From: Edaphobacter dinghuensis
GTDB lineage: Bacteria > Acidobacteriota > Terriglobia > Terriglobales > Acidobacteriaceae
DNA: 64,000 bases
NCBI RefSeq assembly: GCF_014640335.1
Contig: NZ_BMGT01000002.1
Location: forward strand, 1,302,001 to 1,366,000
Direction: 5' to 3'
Numbering within the stretch: the stretch's first letter is position 1; each line of letters begins with the position of its first letter. A program made the translations under genes and the position numbers. The notes under the pieces were generated by a model. It saw only the letters and a program-made list of their open reading frames with translations, made no database searches and was not told the origin of the DNA. Positions 44,396-54,042 of the stretch are shown here, piece by piece.

Positions 44396-45433
44396 TTAAT
44401 CGCGGTCGTCGCCGAAGATAGGTATCTGTTGCTGCACTTTGTAGGCGATAGCGGCAGCGCGCGCGGCGTAATCCGATTGCGGATACTTTTCTTTGAGCTC
44501 CTGCGCTAATGCGATAGCCCGTTGTCCGGCCTCCTGCGAGCGCTTTCGATCGTCCTGCACGGTGTACATGGTGCTGGCTACACCCTGACGATAGGTCGCG
44601 TTGTAGAGCGCTTCTGCTGCTTTGGGGCCATCGGGATAATGTTGTGCGTACTTCTCATAGAGACCGGACTCCATCTCAGGACACTTGGGCAAACCCTGCC
44701 AGTCTCCACAGAGCTTGTTGTCGAGCAGATCATAGGCAGCGAGAGCGGCGTACTTCGTGTCGGGGTACATCTTCATCACTTTCTTCATCTCGCCGTCGTA
44801 GAGCTGGGGCCGCAGATAGGCCTCCTGCTCCTTGGCACTGGGAAGGGTGCTGATGTCCTCCTTCTCCAACTGCCAGCGAATATCTGCCGCCCGCCATGCT
44901 GCTGCCGGGGCAAAGGGAGACTGAGGAAAATAATCGGCAGCGCGTTCATAGAGCAGATGTGCCGCCTGCGCTGCCCCCTTCGGTGCATGAGGTTGCGCCG
45001 CTTCGTCCTCGAAGTTTGCCGCAGCGCCGTACAGGATCGCGTCACCACCAGGAGTAGACGGTGTCACTACTCCCTTATCGCGGATCCAACCCGAGGCCGG
45101 AGTGACGGTGTCGCTGTCGTCGGTAAACTCGGGCTTATTCTCGTCGTTGGTATCCTCGACGTCGGTGTTGGCGAAGACCTGGATCCAAGGGCCGTTGCGC
45201 TGAACGATGACAACCTCGTGTCCGGGAGTCACCACGGAGAGCTTCTGCGCGTCGGCATCGGCAGTGACATAAACGTTGGCCTGATGCAGCACGGTGGCAC
45301 GAGCGGCGCGGTCATAGCCCGATTTGTCCTTCGGCTTCTGCGCTGCCGCAACTCCTGATGCAAACAACAGAATTGTCGATACCGGAAGGATCAATCGTTG
45401 GCGAAGAGTTCGCTGAAGCAATAGAGCACGCAT
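44396..45433 (-). CDS. periplasmic SH3/TPR-like protein
   Basis: 345 residues. Signal peptide (hydrophobic core LILPVSTILLFASGVAAA). Residues about 45-120 look like a bacterial SH3 domain (ANVYVTADADAQKLSVV, GHEVVIVQRNGPWIQVFA). The rest is helical with repeat-like pieces (AAHLLYERAADYFPQSPFAPAAAWRAAD, YEKYAQHYPDGPKAAEAL, ALAQELKEKYPQSDYAARAA) resembling TPRs of YbgF or BamD type. I would expect a periplasmic or outer-membrane-associated scaffold; no enzymatic motif is visible. Confidence 0.75.
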   Translation of the reverse strand: MRALLLQRTLRQRLILPVSTILLFASGVAAAQKPKDKSGYDRAARATVLHQANVYVTADADAQKLSVVTPGHEVVIVQRNGPWIQVFANTDVEDTNDENKPEFTDDSDTVTPASGWIRDKGVVTPSTPGGDAILYGAAANFEDEAAQPHAPKGAAQAAHLLYERAADYFPQSPFAPAAAWRAADIRWQLEKEDISTLPSAKEQEAYLRPQLYDGEMKKVMKMYPDTKYAALAAYDLLDNKLCGDWQGLPKCPEMESGLYEKYAQHYPDGPKAAEALYNATYRQGVASTMYTVQDDRKRSQEAGQRAIALAQELKEKYPQSDYAARAAAIAYKVQQQIPIFGDDRD

Positions 45434-45513
45434 AGACGATTATTAGACGCTCCATTCAGGGTATGGGGAGAGCCCATGCGCCATGATAGCGGCTGTTGCA
45501 AGGAAAGTGCAGT

Positions 45514-47208
45514 TCAGGCGCTCACGGATTCGCGGGCAACATGGACCCGGTCGCGGCCAGCGTGCTTGGCATCGTATAGCGCACGATCAGCCAGACGGAC
45601 CAGGTCCGTGGCATCGTGAGCGGGAGCGGGATACATTGCGACGCCGATAGACACCGAGATCTGGCGCAGAGTCTCTCCCTTGGACCGTACACGCAGCTTA
45701 CCGACGGCTTCACGGATCAGCTCCGCACGCTCAATGGCGGTCTCTTCGTTCGTCTCTGGAAGGATAATAATGAACTCTTCGCCACCATAACGGCAGACCA
45801 CATCTTCGCTGCGTACCGACTGGCGGAAGCATTCGGCGACTTCCCGAAGAACAGTATCGCCTGCCTCGTGGCCAAAGGTGTCGTTGAAAGCCTTGAAGTG
45901 ATCCACATCGATCATGAGAATGGCCAGAGGAGTTGTGCTGCGAAGAGCGCGATGCACCTCGCGCTCGAGAGCGATTGCCATAAAGTGGCGATTGAAGAGC
46001 CGCGTGAGGCCATCGCGAATGGATTGATTTTCAAGCTTTGCGCGCAGGTTGAGGCTGGCGATAGTCATCGCTGCCAGCTCAACCATCTCGTTGACCTGGA
46101 GGATGCGACCGCGCGCGAGGTCTGCAATCTCTTGCGTGGGAAAGGTGAGATAAACAAAGCCGAGGGTCTCCCCCTGCGCAGTCAGGGGGATGCAGACATA
46201 GTTTTCCGGCGGCTCGCCGGTGAAGTGGCTGCAGTTGATAGCGGAGTGGCCGGGAGAACGCCACCGCAGATGCCCAGCCCGCAACCCGCAGCAGGCATCG
46301 GGAGCGAAGCCATCAGCCAGCGAGGCAGGGCTATTCCATGTGGCTGCGATCTCCAGCATGCTGCGCGAATTGTTAATGATCAGGGTTGCGCCGCTGCTCC
46401 CGGGAACAAGCGCCTGGAGATGACGGCAGGTACAAGCCTGGGCCTCGGCTGACGTAACGCACAGATGCAGTTCGTCGCGCGTCGTCTTCAGAAGAGCGGC
46501 CTCCGCTCCACGACGTTCGAGCGCTTCAATCGTGGCTTCAAGATTGTCGTTCGCAACCGATAATTGCTTCTCGAATGACCGGCGGCGCAGCGCGTCGCGA
46601 ATGAGAAACCCGAAGAGGACAACCAGCACCAACAGTAAAAGCCCAAGGTAGCCAGCGCCAGCGAGCAGGCTTCGAACGCTGCTGTCCTGCGACTCGTTAG
46701 AGCGCTGCGTTAACAGACCGCGCTCCTCTTGCTGAATCACATCGAGAACGTTGTGGGAGGCCTGGAGCTGCCGATCCGGAACGGCTCTCGATTGCCGGGC
46801 AGTCTCTACCGCACGGGCCAAATCGTCAATCGAGGTCTCCAGCTCATCGACGTGACGCCGCTGCGAGGCGTTGTCCTGCAAGAGATTTTGCAACGTAGAG
46901 ACACCGCTCTGGGCAGCAGCCAGGGAGGACTCTGAAGCGCGCAGATAATTTATGTCTCCGGTCGCCTGGAAGAGCTGCATGCTCGAGCTGATCCGGTCAA
47001 GCCGTTGCGACTCTAACTGGAGGGTGCTGAGAACGGTCTGAGAGTGATCCAGCCAATTCCGAATCTCGATCAGATGCCGTGTATTCGAGTAGACGATTAG
47101 ACCGCCACCGACAGTAAAAACAAACGCTCCAATGGCAGACAGGAGCAGAAGAGGGATCACCTTACTTGGTTTAAGAGGAGCGTGCCGAGAGGAGGAAAGT
47201 TCAGTCAA
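45514..47208 (-). CDS. membrane-bound diguanylate cyclase with CHASE3/GAF-like sensor
   Basis: 564 residues. TM helix 1 (about 17-40), a periplasmic helical region (about 42-180, CHASE3-like), TM helix 2 (about 187-207), a coiled linker, a GAF-like domain (about 240-390; CCGLRAGHLRWRSPG), then a GGDEF domain. The active motif is RYGGEEFIIILPE near residue 475, so catalysis is expected, and the inhibitory RxxD site (RSED, 5 residues ahead) is present, giving product feedback. It makes cyclic di-GMP in response to an unknown periplasmic or cytoplasmic cue. The start is TTG with no good ribosome site, so it may lie a few codons off. Confidence 0.88.
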   Translation of the reverse strand: MTELSSSRHAPLKPSKVIPLLLLSAIGAFVFTVGGGLIVYSNTRHLIEIRNWLDHSQTVLSTLQLESQRLDRISSSMQLFQATGDINYLRASESSLAAAQSGVSTLQNLLQDNASQRRHVDELETSIDDLARAVETARQSRAVPDRQLQASHNVLDVIQQEERGLLTQRSNESQDSSVRSLLAGAGYLGLLLLVLVVLFGFLIRDALRRRSFEKQLSVANDNLEATIEALERRGAEAALLKTTRDELHLCVTSAEAQACTCRHLQALVPGSSGATLIINNSRSMLEIAATWNSPASLADGFAPDACCGLRAGHLRWRSPGHSAINCSHFTGEPPENYVCIPLTAQGETLGFVYLTFPTQEIADLARGRILQVNEMVELAAMTIASLNLRAKLENQSIRDGLTRLFNRHFMAIALEREVHRALRSTTPLAILMIDVDHFKAFNDTFGHEAGDTVLREVAECFRQSVRSEDVVCRYGGEEFIIILPETNEETAIERAELIREAVGKLRVRSKGETLRQISVSIGVAMYPAPAHDATDLVRLADRALYDAKHAGRDRVHVARESVSA

Positions 47209-47335
47209 TTTGAGGGGTCCAAGACACGTATCTTCAGTACGACTCTCACTTAGCGTACCGCAACTCTACCTGAACATGCTGATACGAAAGTGGTAGTGCA
47301 ATCCGGGGTGATTACACCCGACGCAGCCTTGAGTG

Positions 47336-48322
47336 TCAATTCAACGTCTTTCGCAGCCCCGGCTCCAGGTTTCCTCCGCTCAGCACCAGAGCCACCTTGC
47401 GCACGCGCGGCAGCTTGCGAGCATGGTACAGCGCCGCGGCAAAAGCTACGGCTCCGCTGGGCTCGGGCACCAGCTTGGTGGCCAACAGCATCGTCCGCAT
47501 CGCCGACAGAATCTCGTCCTCGGTTATAGTGACGATCCCATCCACGTAGGCCAGAATGTGCTCGAAGTTGAGCGCGCCAAGGCTCTGAGTGCGGAGACCG
47601 TCGCCTATCGTCCGGGTCGTCTTCTCCGCAGGCCACCGGATCAACCGCCGTGCCTCGAAGCTCTCTTTTGCGTCCGCCGCCAACTCCGGCTCTGCACCCC
47701 AGACCTGCACGGACGGCATGGTCAGCTTTACGGCTGCTCCGGTTCCGCTCAACAGCCCACCGCCGCTTACCGGCGCAATGATGAGGTCAACACTGGGAAG
47801 CTGCTCCAGAATCTCCATCGCACAGGTTCCCTGTCCCGCAATGATTGCAGGATGGTCATAAGGTGGAATGACGGCATAACCAAACTGTGCGGCAAGCTCT
47901 TCGGCCTTGGCCTGACGCTCGGAAGATGCTAGACCAACGATAACAATCTCGGCACCGAGCGCTTTTGTCGCCGCCATCTTGATCTCCGGGGTGTTGTCGG
48001 GCATGACGATGACGGCCTTTGCGCCGAGTGCTCGCGCAGCATAGGCAACGCCCTGGGCATGGTTGCCGCTGGAGTAGGTGATGACGCCGCGCTGCAATGC
48101 CTCTGGCGACAACTGCGCCACCATGTTGTACGCTCCGCGCAGCTTGAAGCTGCCGATGGGCTGCTCGCTCTCTGCCTTGATATAGATATCGAAGTCCGGC
48201 TCAGGCAGCTTTGCCATCCGCAGGCGGGCACGCTCCAACCGGTAGAGTGGGGTTCGCACGGCCACGCCGGCGAGCCTCTGCTTCGCTGCGCGAATCTCAT
48301 CGAGCGTCACCAGATTGCTCAT
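47336..48322 (-). CDS. threonine/serine dehydratase-like PLP enzyme
   Basis: 328 residues, fold type II. The PLP lysine is in PIGSFKLRGAYNM, followed by SSGNHAQGVAYAA (phosphate-binding), GTCAMEILEQ and PVSGGGLLSG. No C-terminal ACT regulatory domain, so it resembles catabolic threonine dehydratase (TdcB) or serine racemase rather than feedback-regulated IlvA. It deaminates threonine to 2-oxobutyrate (and probably serine to pyruvate). A strong ribosome site (AGGAAGGAAG) precedes the ATG. It starts 16 bp after the patatin gene stop. Confidence 0.9.
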   Translation of the reverse strand: MSNLVTLDEIRAAKQRLAGVAVRTPLYRLERARLRMAKLPEPDFDIYIKAESEQPIGSFKLRGAYNMVAQLSPEALQRGVITYSSGNHAQGVAYAARALGAKAVIVMPDNTPEIKMAATKALGAEIVIVGLASSERQAKAEELAAQFGYAVIPPYDHPAIIAGQGTCAMEILEQLPSVDLIIAPVSGGGLLSGTGAAVKLTMPSVQVWGAEPELAADAKESFEARRLIRWPAEKTTRTIGDGLRTQSLGALNFEHILAYVDGIVTITEDEILSAMRTMLLATKLVPEPSGAVAFAAALYHARKLPRVRKVALVLSGGNLEPGLRKTLN

Positions 48323-48338
48323 CTTCCTTCCTCAATCG

Positions 48339-50567
48339 TCAAAAAATTCGGCCCAGCCCGAAGTACCACTTGTAGTGTCCGCTACCGCCGATGCTGCCGC
48401 CTCCATAGACAGGGCCGATCAACGTCTTCATCACCACAATCGCGGTCCCATCGTTAGGCACGGAGGGCGTGTTGGCATTAGCTCCGTTCAGCTTGGCGAT
48501 CTCATAGAAGCCACCTGCATAGATTGCATCGCCAAAGATAGGGTTCAGATGCGACAGTCGAACCAGATAGCCGGCCTGCCCGAGAAAATAATCGTCGCTC
48601 AGCAGCTCCCCACGATCATAGGCAGTCAAGCGCAGAGGACCGCCCAATGAAAATCCGGCAAGCCCAAGATTCGATGCGCCAAAACTTGTGCCTCCGCTGG
48701 CAGTGCCGAAGAGGATGCCGCGTTTTCCTGACGGGATAAAGTGCTCCGTCGTTATGTTCAACTGCGAGAGTCCGCTATTTGAATTGGGCCTCTGAGTGTA
48801 ATAGCTGAAGTTCGAATATACCTCCGAGCCCTTCGTTGGCAGCATCACCTCATCCTGGCCCAGATATTGAAACCGTACCGAAGTAACCAGAGGAGTAATG
48901 TTGAACTCCTGCCCTATTGTATTTCCAACAATACGGCGCTCGCCGAACCACTGGTAGTCTTCGCCTGCGCGCAGCTCGGTCCGTGCATTGAACTGATAAC
49001 CGATATCGGCACCAAGCCCATTCCTACGCTGCTTGAACTGTGCCAGTTGATCGCTGCCTGAGTAGTAACCGGTCTCCGAATGCGTCACATAAGCATGCGG
49101 AGCGACGAACCATCGCGAGGTCAGCGTCAGCGGCTTGTAAAGCTCCGCATCGAAGCCTGCAACCTGCCCTACCATTCCATCAATGCGCAGCTCTGAACGA
49201 GGACCGGCGATATCCAGAAATGTGGCCCTTGCGCCGAACCCAAGCTGAATATCATTTGAATCGTTGGATAGAAGAGTCAATCCCAGGTTCAGAAATGGCG
49301 GAGCATAGTCTTTCGTTCGAGGCCGAATCAACAATCCCGGCTTGCCGTTCTCGTCTATCAGGTTGTAGTTGATGATCGAATAATTTCCCGTACCTTCGAG
49401 GTCTGAGATAGTCCGCTCAATTGCCGTTGTGTCGACTGGCTTGCCAACAAATTTTTTAAACGACGCAGCAACCTCAGATTGCTCTGCGCCCTTCAACCCA
49501 TAGACGTCTACAAACTGAGGCACCGGCACTTTGGTACGCCGCCGTGAGTTGCGGTTCGCGAGATATGCATTCCAGTCAGCGTCGTCGAGAGCATATTTTT
49601 CAAGTGCCCCAGCCTGCGCCTGTGCGGCCTCCTGACCCAGTGGAATAATTTCGGCGCTCTTATCAAAGTCCGTTGCGCTGAACTTACTGACGTCCGCCTT
49701 GATCAGCACAGTGGCATTCTTCATGCTGGCCTGTTCATTCGCTGCCACCATGATTGACACATTTCTGCCGGCCACAGCCAGCGGAGAACTCAGACTCTGC
49801 GACTTAACCGGCCCTGTATCCAAATACACTGCAATCACAATGTCCGCACCCATGTCACGCGCCACGTCTACGGGAAGATTGTCGACAGCGGCTCCATCGG
49901 AGTAAATTTCGTCGCCATGCTGGACGGGAGCGAACATGCCGGGAATCGACATCGTTGCACGCATTGCCTGTGCCAGTGAGCCGTCTTCGAAGACATGCTT
50001 CTTGCCAGTCACAATCTCGGTTGCGACACAGCGAAAGGGGATAGGAAGATCGTCAAAGCTTTGCAGATCGTAGTAGGGCATCAGAGTGCGGTCAAAGAGC
50101 AGGCCCACTGCCGCGCCAGAGTTCAAACCCCTCGGTACGCTGATTCCATGCTTCAGCCCAAGCTCTAACCGATTGGGATATGCCAGCCTGTCTTCTTTTC
50201 TGCGATAGCTCAACGCCTGGAACGGAACCTGGCCGCTCAACACTCCGGGCCAGTGAATGCGGCCCACGAACGACTTGATGTCATCGGGATTGTTGCCCGC
50301 GGCATACAGGCCGCCAACCAAGCCGCCCATACTGGTTCCGGCTACGTAATCAACCGGAATGTGATGAGCCTCCAGCCACTCGATTGCGCCGATATGCGCA
50401 AAGCCCAGTGCCCCGCCACCCTCAAGCACCAGCCCAATAGTGGGTCGCTTCGGAGGAATGATCTTCGGCTTTTGTGCCGCTATGGCCGATACCCCCGACA
50501 GAAGAGTCGCACAGCCTAACCCAAGAAGAATGCTCCGAGAAAAAGCGCTCTTTGTGAAAGAGATCAT
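48339..50567 (-). CDS. patatin-like phospholipase with C-terminal Omp85 barrel (type Vd-like)
   Basis: 742 residues. Signal peptide (ILLGLGCATLLSGVSAIAA). Patatin domain about 45-245: oxyanion loop GLVLEGGGALGFAHIGAI, nucleophile GTSMGG, and catalytic aspartate in YSDGAAVDNLPV. Then a POTRA-like region (about 340-420; VDTTAIERTISDLEGTGNY) and a beta-barrel domain of the BamA/TamA surface-antigen type to the C-terminal residue (...FGLGRIF). This is the architecture of PlpD/FplA type Vd proteins, which place a phospholipase A1 at the surface. No release site is obvious. Confidence 0.9.
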   Translation of the reverse strand: MISFTKSAFSRSILLGLGCATLLSGVSAIAAQKPKIIPPKRPTIGLVLEGGGALGFAHIGAIEWLEAHHIPVDYVAGTSMGGLVGGLYAAGNNPDDIKSFVGRIHWPGVLSGQVPFQALSYRRKEDRLAYPNRLELGLKHGISVPRGLNSGAAVGLLFDRTLMPYYDLQSFDDLPIPFRCVATEIVTGKKHVFEDGSLAQAMRATMSIPGMFAPVQHGDEIYSDGAAVDNLPVDVARDMGADIVIAVYLDTGPVKSQSLSSPLAVAGRNVSIMVAANEQASMKNATVLIKADVSKFSATDFDKSAEIIPLGQEAAQAQAGALEKYALDDADWNAYLANRNSRRRTKVPVPQFVDVYGLKGAEQSEVAASFKKFVGKPVDTTAIERTISDLEGTGNYSIINYNLIDENGKPGLLIRPRTKDYAPPFLNLGLTLLSNDSNDIQLGFGARATFLDIAGPRSELRIDGMVGQVAGFDAELYKPLTLTSRWFVAPHAYVTHSETGYYSGSDQLAQFKQRRNGLGADIGYQFNARTELRAGEDYQWFGERRIVGNTIGQEFNITPLVTSVRFQYLGQDEVMLPTKGSEVYSNFSYYTQRPNSNSGLSQLNITTEHFIPSGKRGILFGTASGGTSFGASNLGLAGFSLGGPLRLTAYDRGELLSDDYFLGQAGYLVRLSHLNPIFGDAIYAGGFYEIAKLNGANANTPSVPNDGTAIVVMKTLIGPVYGGGSIGGSGHYKWYFGLGRIF

Positions 50568-50724
50568 CTGCAGATAAATCTATCAGCAACATCTCTTCGA
50601 TGGACGCTCGCAGGTGCCTTCGTCGATTACACCGTAGTTACACTTTGTCTGCATCAAAAGAAGCGACCGGTTGTTTCTCATCCTTCCTGACGTATGATCC
50701 ATCAGTCATAGAGGAGTAATACAG

Positions 50725-51387
50725 ATGTGCTTTTCAGCCAGCGCAAATTTCACAGGGAGCGCCATCCTGGGAACGATCGGAGTCGCAACCTTAGCCGAGG
50801 TGAAGCACCGGCGCGCATTTATGTTTGCAGCCATGCCTCTGCTGTTTGCCGTGCATCAGTTCATCGAAGGATTCGTGTGGCTGGGAATCGACAATATTCT
50901 GCCCGCGTATGTTGCCCACGATGCCGGTGCCGCATTTGTCCTGTACGCGCAGGGCTTGCTTCCCTTTCTGCTGCCCCTGAGCGTGTATCTCATCGAGCCG
51001 ACACGCAACCGGCAAAAGCGAATGCTCTGGTTCGTGTTGCTGGGCGGCTGCCTGGCGTTGTACATCCTTTGGGGATTGACCGCCTATCCTCTGCAAGTCT
51101 CCGCGCGCGGTCACAGCATCGTCTACTTCAATCCAGTGACGACAACGACCGTGGTTGCCGTGCTCTATGTCATCGCAACCTGCGGCGCTCTGCTCTTTTC
51201 AGGATTTCGCTACCTGATCGCACTCGGCATCGCCAATATTGCAGGGCTGCTGGTAGTGATGATCGTGATGCGTTACGCGTTTACTTCGATCTGGTGTGCT
51301 TATGCTGCAGTGATCAGCGTTCTGATCTACTTTCATTTCCGCCGAAGACGTCGCATGCCACCCGTGGTCTATACGGCCACCGCGTAA
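50725..51387 (+). CDS. DUF6629 family membrane protein
   Basis: 220 residues with about seven transmembrane helices. The N-terminus MCFSASANFTGSAILG and HQFIEGFVWL are characteristic of DUF6629 proteins, whose function is unknown. The C-terminus is basic (RRRRRMPP). Clear ribosome site GAGGAG upstream of the ATG. Divergent from the patatin gene; the 157 bp between them should hold both promoters. Confidence 0.85.
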   Translation: MCFSASANFTGSAILGTIGVATLAEVKHRRAFMFAAMPLLFAVHQFIEGFVWLGIDNILPAYVAHDAGAAFVLYAQGLLPFLLPLSVYLIEPTRNRQKRMLWFVLLGGCLALYILWGLTAYPLQVSARGHSIVYFNPVTTTTVVAVLYVIATCGALLFSGFRYLIALGIANIAGLLVVMIVMRYAFTSIWCAYAAVISVLIYFHFRRRRRMPPVVYTATA

Positions 51388-51459
51388 GCCGTATTTTGTT
51401 TTGCCTTCTACACTCGAAAGGGCTAAGCTCGCCTACTGTACCGAAGTCCTGGAGGATTC

Positions 51460-52137
51460 ATGCATTCACGAGCACTCCTATTGAGCACGATCATTTTCTT
51501 CGGCTTATCCACAGCGTATCCGGCTGCTTCGCAAGACCGGTCCAATAATCCTCAGAATAATACCGACAACAGAGGTAACCAGGGCAGACCCGGTGGCCCA
51601 CAAACGAAGCCCAGCCCAGGCGGCGGCAATGCGCGACCCCAACCTGGTCGGCCTAACCCTGGTGGTGGAAATCAGAAGCCACAGCCGAGTCGTCCGCAAC
51701 CTGGCAAGCCGCAACCAAGCCGTCCCCAGCCATCTCGGCCAAATCCCGGTAAGCCTAATCCCAGCCGGCCTAGTCCAGGGCGGCCAAATCCTGGTCGTCC
51801 TAATCCCGGCCGACCGGGTCCTAGCCGACCGCCGCAGTGGGGACACCGCCCATCAAGGCGTCCGTCGTACAGCTTCCGTCCCAATGATCGTGCCTATCTA
51901 CACCGCTACTATTTGAGCCGTCTTGCCGCAATTAATCGCGCCAATCGGATACGCTTCGTCATTGGTGGGTTCTTCCCGTACGCTTATATCCCCGACATCG
52001 CTCCTCTGCCGCCGGATGTGTATGGATACCTCCCTCCACCACCCCCTGGCTATGCGATGGGTTACTACGACGGTTATGTCGTCGTCTACGATCCTGTCAC
52101 CTATTACATTGCCAATGTCATCGACCTGTTGCAATAA
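51460..52137 (+). CDS. secreted Pro/Gly/Arg-rich repeat protein with RcnB-like tail
   Basis: 225 residues. Signal peptide (LLSTIIFFGLSTAYPAAS). Residues about 30-130 are a low-complexity region of about twenty 5-7-residue units of the type PxPGRP, PQPSRP or NPGRP, strongly basic. The C-terminal third (about 145-225) is compact and Tyr-rich (YDGYVVVYDPVTYYIANV), resembling the RcnB domain. The repeat could bind polyanionic cell-envelope material; that is inference. GGAGG precedes the ATG by 5 nt. A terminator follows the stop. Confidence 0.75.
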   Translation: MHSRALLLSTIIFFGLSTAYPAASQDRSNNPQNNTDNRGNQGRPGGPQTKPSPGGGNARPQPGRPNPGGGNQKPQPSRPQPGKPQPSRPQPSRPNPGKPNPSRPSPGRPNPGRPNPGRPGPSRPPQWGHRPSRRPSYSFRPNDRAYLHRYYLSRLAAINRANRIRFVIGGFFPYAYIPDIAPLPPDVYGYLPPPPPGYAMGYYDGYVVVYDPVTYYIANVIDLLQ

Positions 52138-52161
52138 CCGTTCTTTCCGCTCGACTCAAAT

Positions 52162-52191
52162 AAAAAGGCGCCCCGCGAAGGGCGCCTTTTT
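52162..52191. terminator. bidirectional rho-independent terminator
   Basis: 12-bp perfect stem (52162-52173 with 52180-52191) of AAAAA plus GGCGCCC with a 6-nt loop; the A and T runs flank the GC core, so it can work on both strands. It lies between the convergent repeat-protein gene and the ribonuclease J gene. Confidence 0.93.
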
Positions 52192-52211
52192 GCAGCTTTC
52201 AAATCGAAAGA

Positions 52212-53876
52212 TCAGATCTCCAGAATGACTGGCATAATCAGAGGACGGCGACTGGTGCTCTTCTGGATATACCGCTTGAGGTCGGTGCGAATCTTTTCCT
52301 TGATCACACCGTAGTCAGCCTTCTCCTCTGGGCTGGAGTTGTCGAGCGTGCGCTGCACGATCTGTCGTGCCTCTGGGATCAATCCTTGCTCAGCCACAGC
52401 CATGCCACGCATTACGATCTCGGGTGCATTCTCAAGCAGCCCAGTCCGTTTGTTGATAGCAATGATCGGCAACACAATTCCATCTTCGCTGAGGTGTTTG
52501 CGATCGCGGATAATCAGGTCTCCAACAACATCGTTCGAAGCGCCGCCAGAGTCGATGCAAACGCGACCCACAGTTACCTTGCCGGTCTTGGTGGCCGAGT
52601 TCTTATCCAACTCCAGAACGTCGCCATCTTCTAACAGGATCGTCTTCTCCACGACGCCCATCGAGCCAGCAAGTTCCACATGTCGCTTGAGGTGGCGATA
52701 GTCGCCATGCACAGGAATAAAGAACTTCGGACGAACGAGGTTGATCATCAGACGCAGCTCTTCCTGGCTACCGTGTCCGCTGACGTGGATCAGTCCCGAA
52801 GCGCCATCATCGTAAATAACCTTGGCGTCGCGACGCTCCAGATGGTCGATGACGCGATAGATAGACTTTTCATTGCCGGGGATGACACGCGAGCTCATCA
52901 GCACGGTATCGCCTGCATCGATGTGCGCGAACTTATGGTTATTGACTGCCGCCCGACTCAGAGCGCTCATAGGCTCGCCCTGTGTTCCACTGATCATGAT
53001 GCACAGCTTGTCGGCTGGATGGTCCTTAATATGGCCGGGATTGATTACCAGCCCCTGCGGCAGGTCGAGGTAGCCAAGGTCCTGAGCGATCTCGGTCGAG
53101 TTGTCGAGCGAACGGCCGATAATTGCCACCTTGCGGCCATGCTGGTGCGCCAGCTCCATCGCCAGCCGAATACGGTGAATCGAAGACGAGAAGCAACTGA
53201 AGAACAGCTTCTTCTTTGCCTGGGCGAAGATCTCATCGAGCCTCGGCCTCACAGCGCGCTCGCTCGGCGTATATCCGTGACGGTCAACGTTGGTCGAGTC
53301 CTGCAGAAGCGCGAGAACTCCCTGCTTGCCCAGCTCGGCAAAGGCATGAAGATCGAACGGCTTTCCATCAGGAGGTGAGAGATCGACCTTGAAGTCGCCC
53401 GTATGCAGAATGACGCCCACGGGCGTATGAATGGCAAGCGCAACGCAATCCACCAACGAGTGCGTCACGCGAATGGGCATGATTGAGAAAGGCCCCAGCG
53501 TGAAGCGGCGCCCCGGCAGCATCTCGATCAGATCAGCTTCGTCCAGCAGGTTATGCTCTTCGAGCTTGCCTTCGACATAGGCCAGAGTAAACTCGGTCCC
53601 GTATACGGGCACATTCAATTCGGAGAGAATCCAGGGCAGGCCGCCGATGTGGTCTTCGTGCCCGTGGGTCAAGAGAATGGCGCGAACCTTATCCCGATTT
53701 TCCGTCAGGTAACTGATGTCCGGAACGACGATGTCCACACCCAGCAACTCTTCTTCGGGAAACATCAGACCGGCATCGATGACAATAATGTCATCCTGCC
53801 AACGGAGAGCCATGCAGTTCATCCCGAACTCGCCCAGGCCCCCCAGCGGAATCATCTTCAATTTATCAAGTGTCAT
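52212..53876 (-). CDS. rnj: ribonuclease J
   Basis: 554 residues, full length. Metallo-beta-lactamase core with LTHGHEDHIGG (zinc ligands), VTHSLVDCVAL, HTGDFKVD, then the beta-CASP domain with SCFSSSIHRIRLAMELA, IMISGTQGEPMSAL, and VHVSGHGSQEELRLMI, VHGDYRHLKRH. It acts as 5'-3' exonuclease and endonuclease in mRNA decay and rRNA maturation. The ATG at 53876 (MTLDKLKMIPLGG) has GAAGG upstream; a TTG one codon earlier is possible. Confidence 0.95.
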   Translation of the reverse strand: MTLDKLKMIPLGGLGEFGMNCMALRWQDDIIVIDAGLMFPEEELLGVDIVVPDISYLTENRDKVRAILLTHGHEDHIGGLPWILSELNVPVYGTEFTLAYVEGKLEEHNLLDEADLIEMLPGRRFTLGPFSIMPIRVTHSLVDCVALAIHTPVGVILHTGDFKVDLSPPDGKPFDLHAFAELGKQGVLALLQDSTNVDRHGYTPSERAVRPRLDEIFAQAKKKLFFSCFSSSIHRIRLAMELAHQHGRKVAIIGRSLDNSTEIAQDLGYLDLPQGLVINPGHIKDHPADKLCIMISGTQGEPMSALSRAAVNNHKFAHIDAGDTVLMSSRVIPGNEKSIYRVIDHLERRDAKVIYDDGASGLIHVSGHGSQEELRLMINLVRPKFFIPVHGDYRHLKRHVELAGSMGVVEKTILLEDGDVLELDKNSATKTGKVTVGRVCIDSGGASNDVVGDLIIRDRKHLSEDGIVLPIIAINKRTGLLENAPEIVMRGMAVAEQGLIPEARQIVQRTLDNSSPEEKADYGVIKEKIRTDLKRYIQKSTSRRPLIMPVILEI

Positions 53877-54042
53877 CAACCTTCAATCTTAGCATCGCTA
53901 ATCGATACGGCCGTTTTACACGCCCCCTGTATAAAACTGCACTTCGGACTCGCATCCCATGCGAATACGAGGCCGAAGTACAACATGGTCATTGCCGGGG
54001 AGATATTGGTATTCCGGTGACTTTCAGCGAGTGGCTGGACTC

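Noticed and set aside
51560..51850. Tandem repeat DNA looking like a short repeat array
   Set aside because: The units are in frame and encode the Pro/Gly/Arg repeats; they are degenerate and have no unique spacers, so this is not a CRISPR array.
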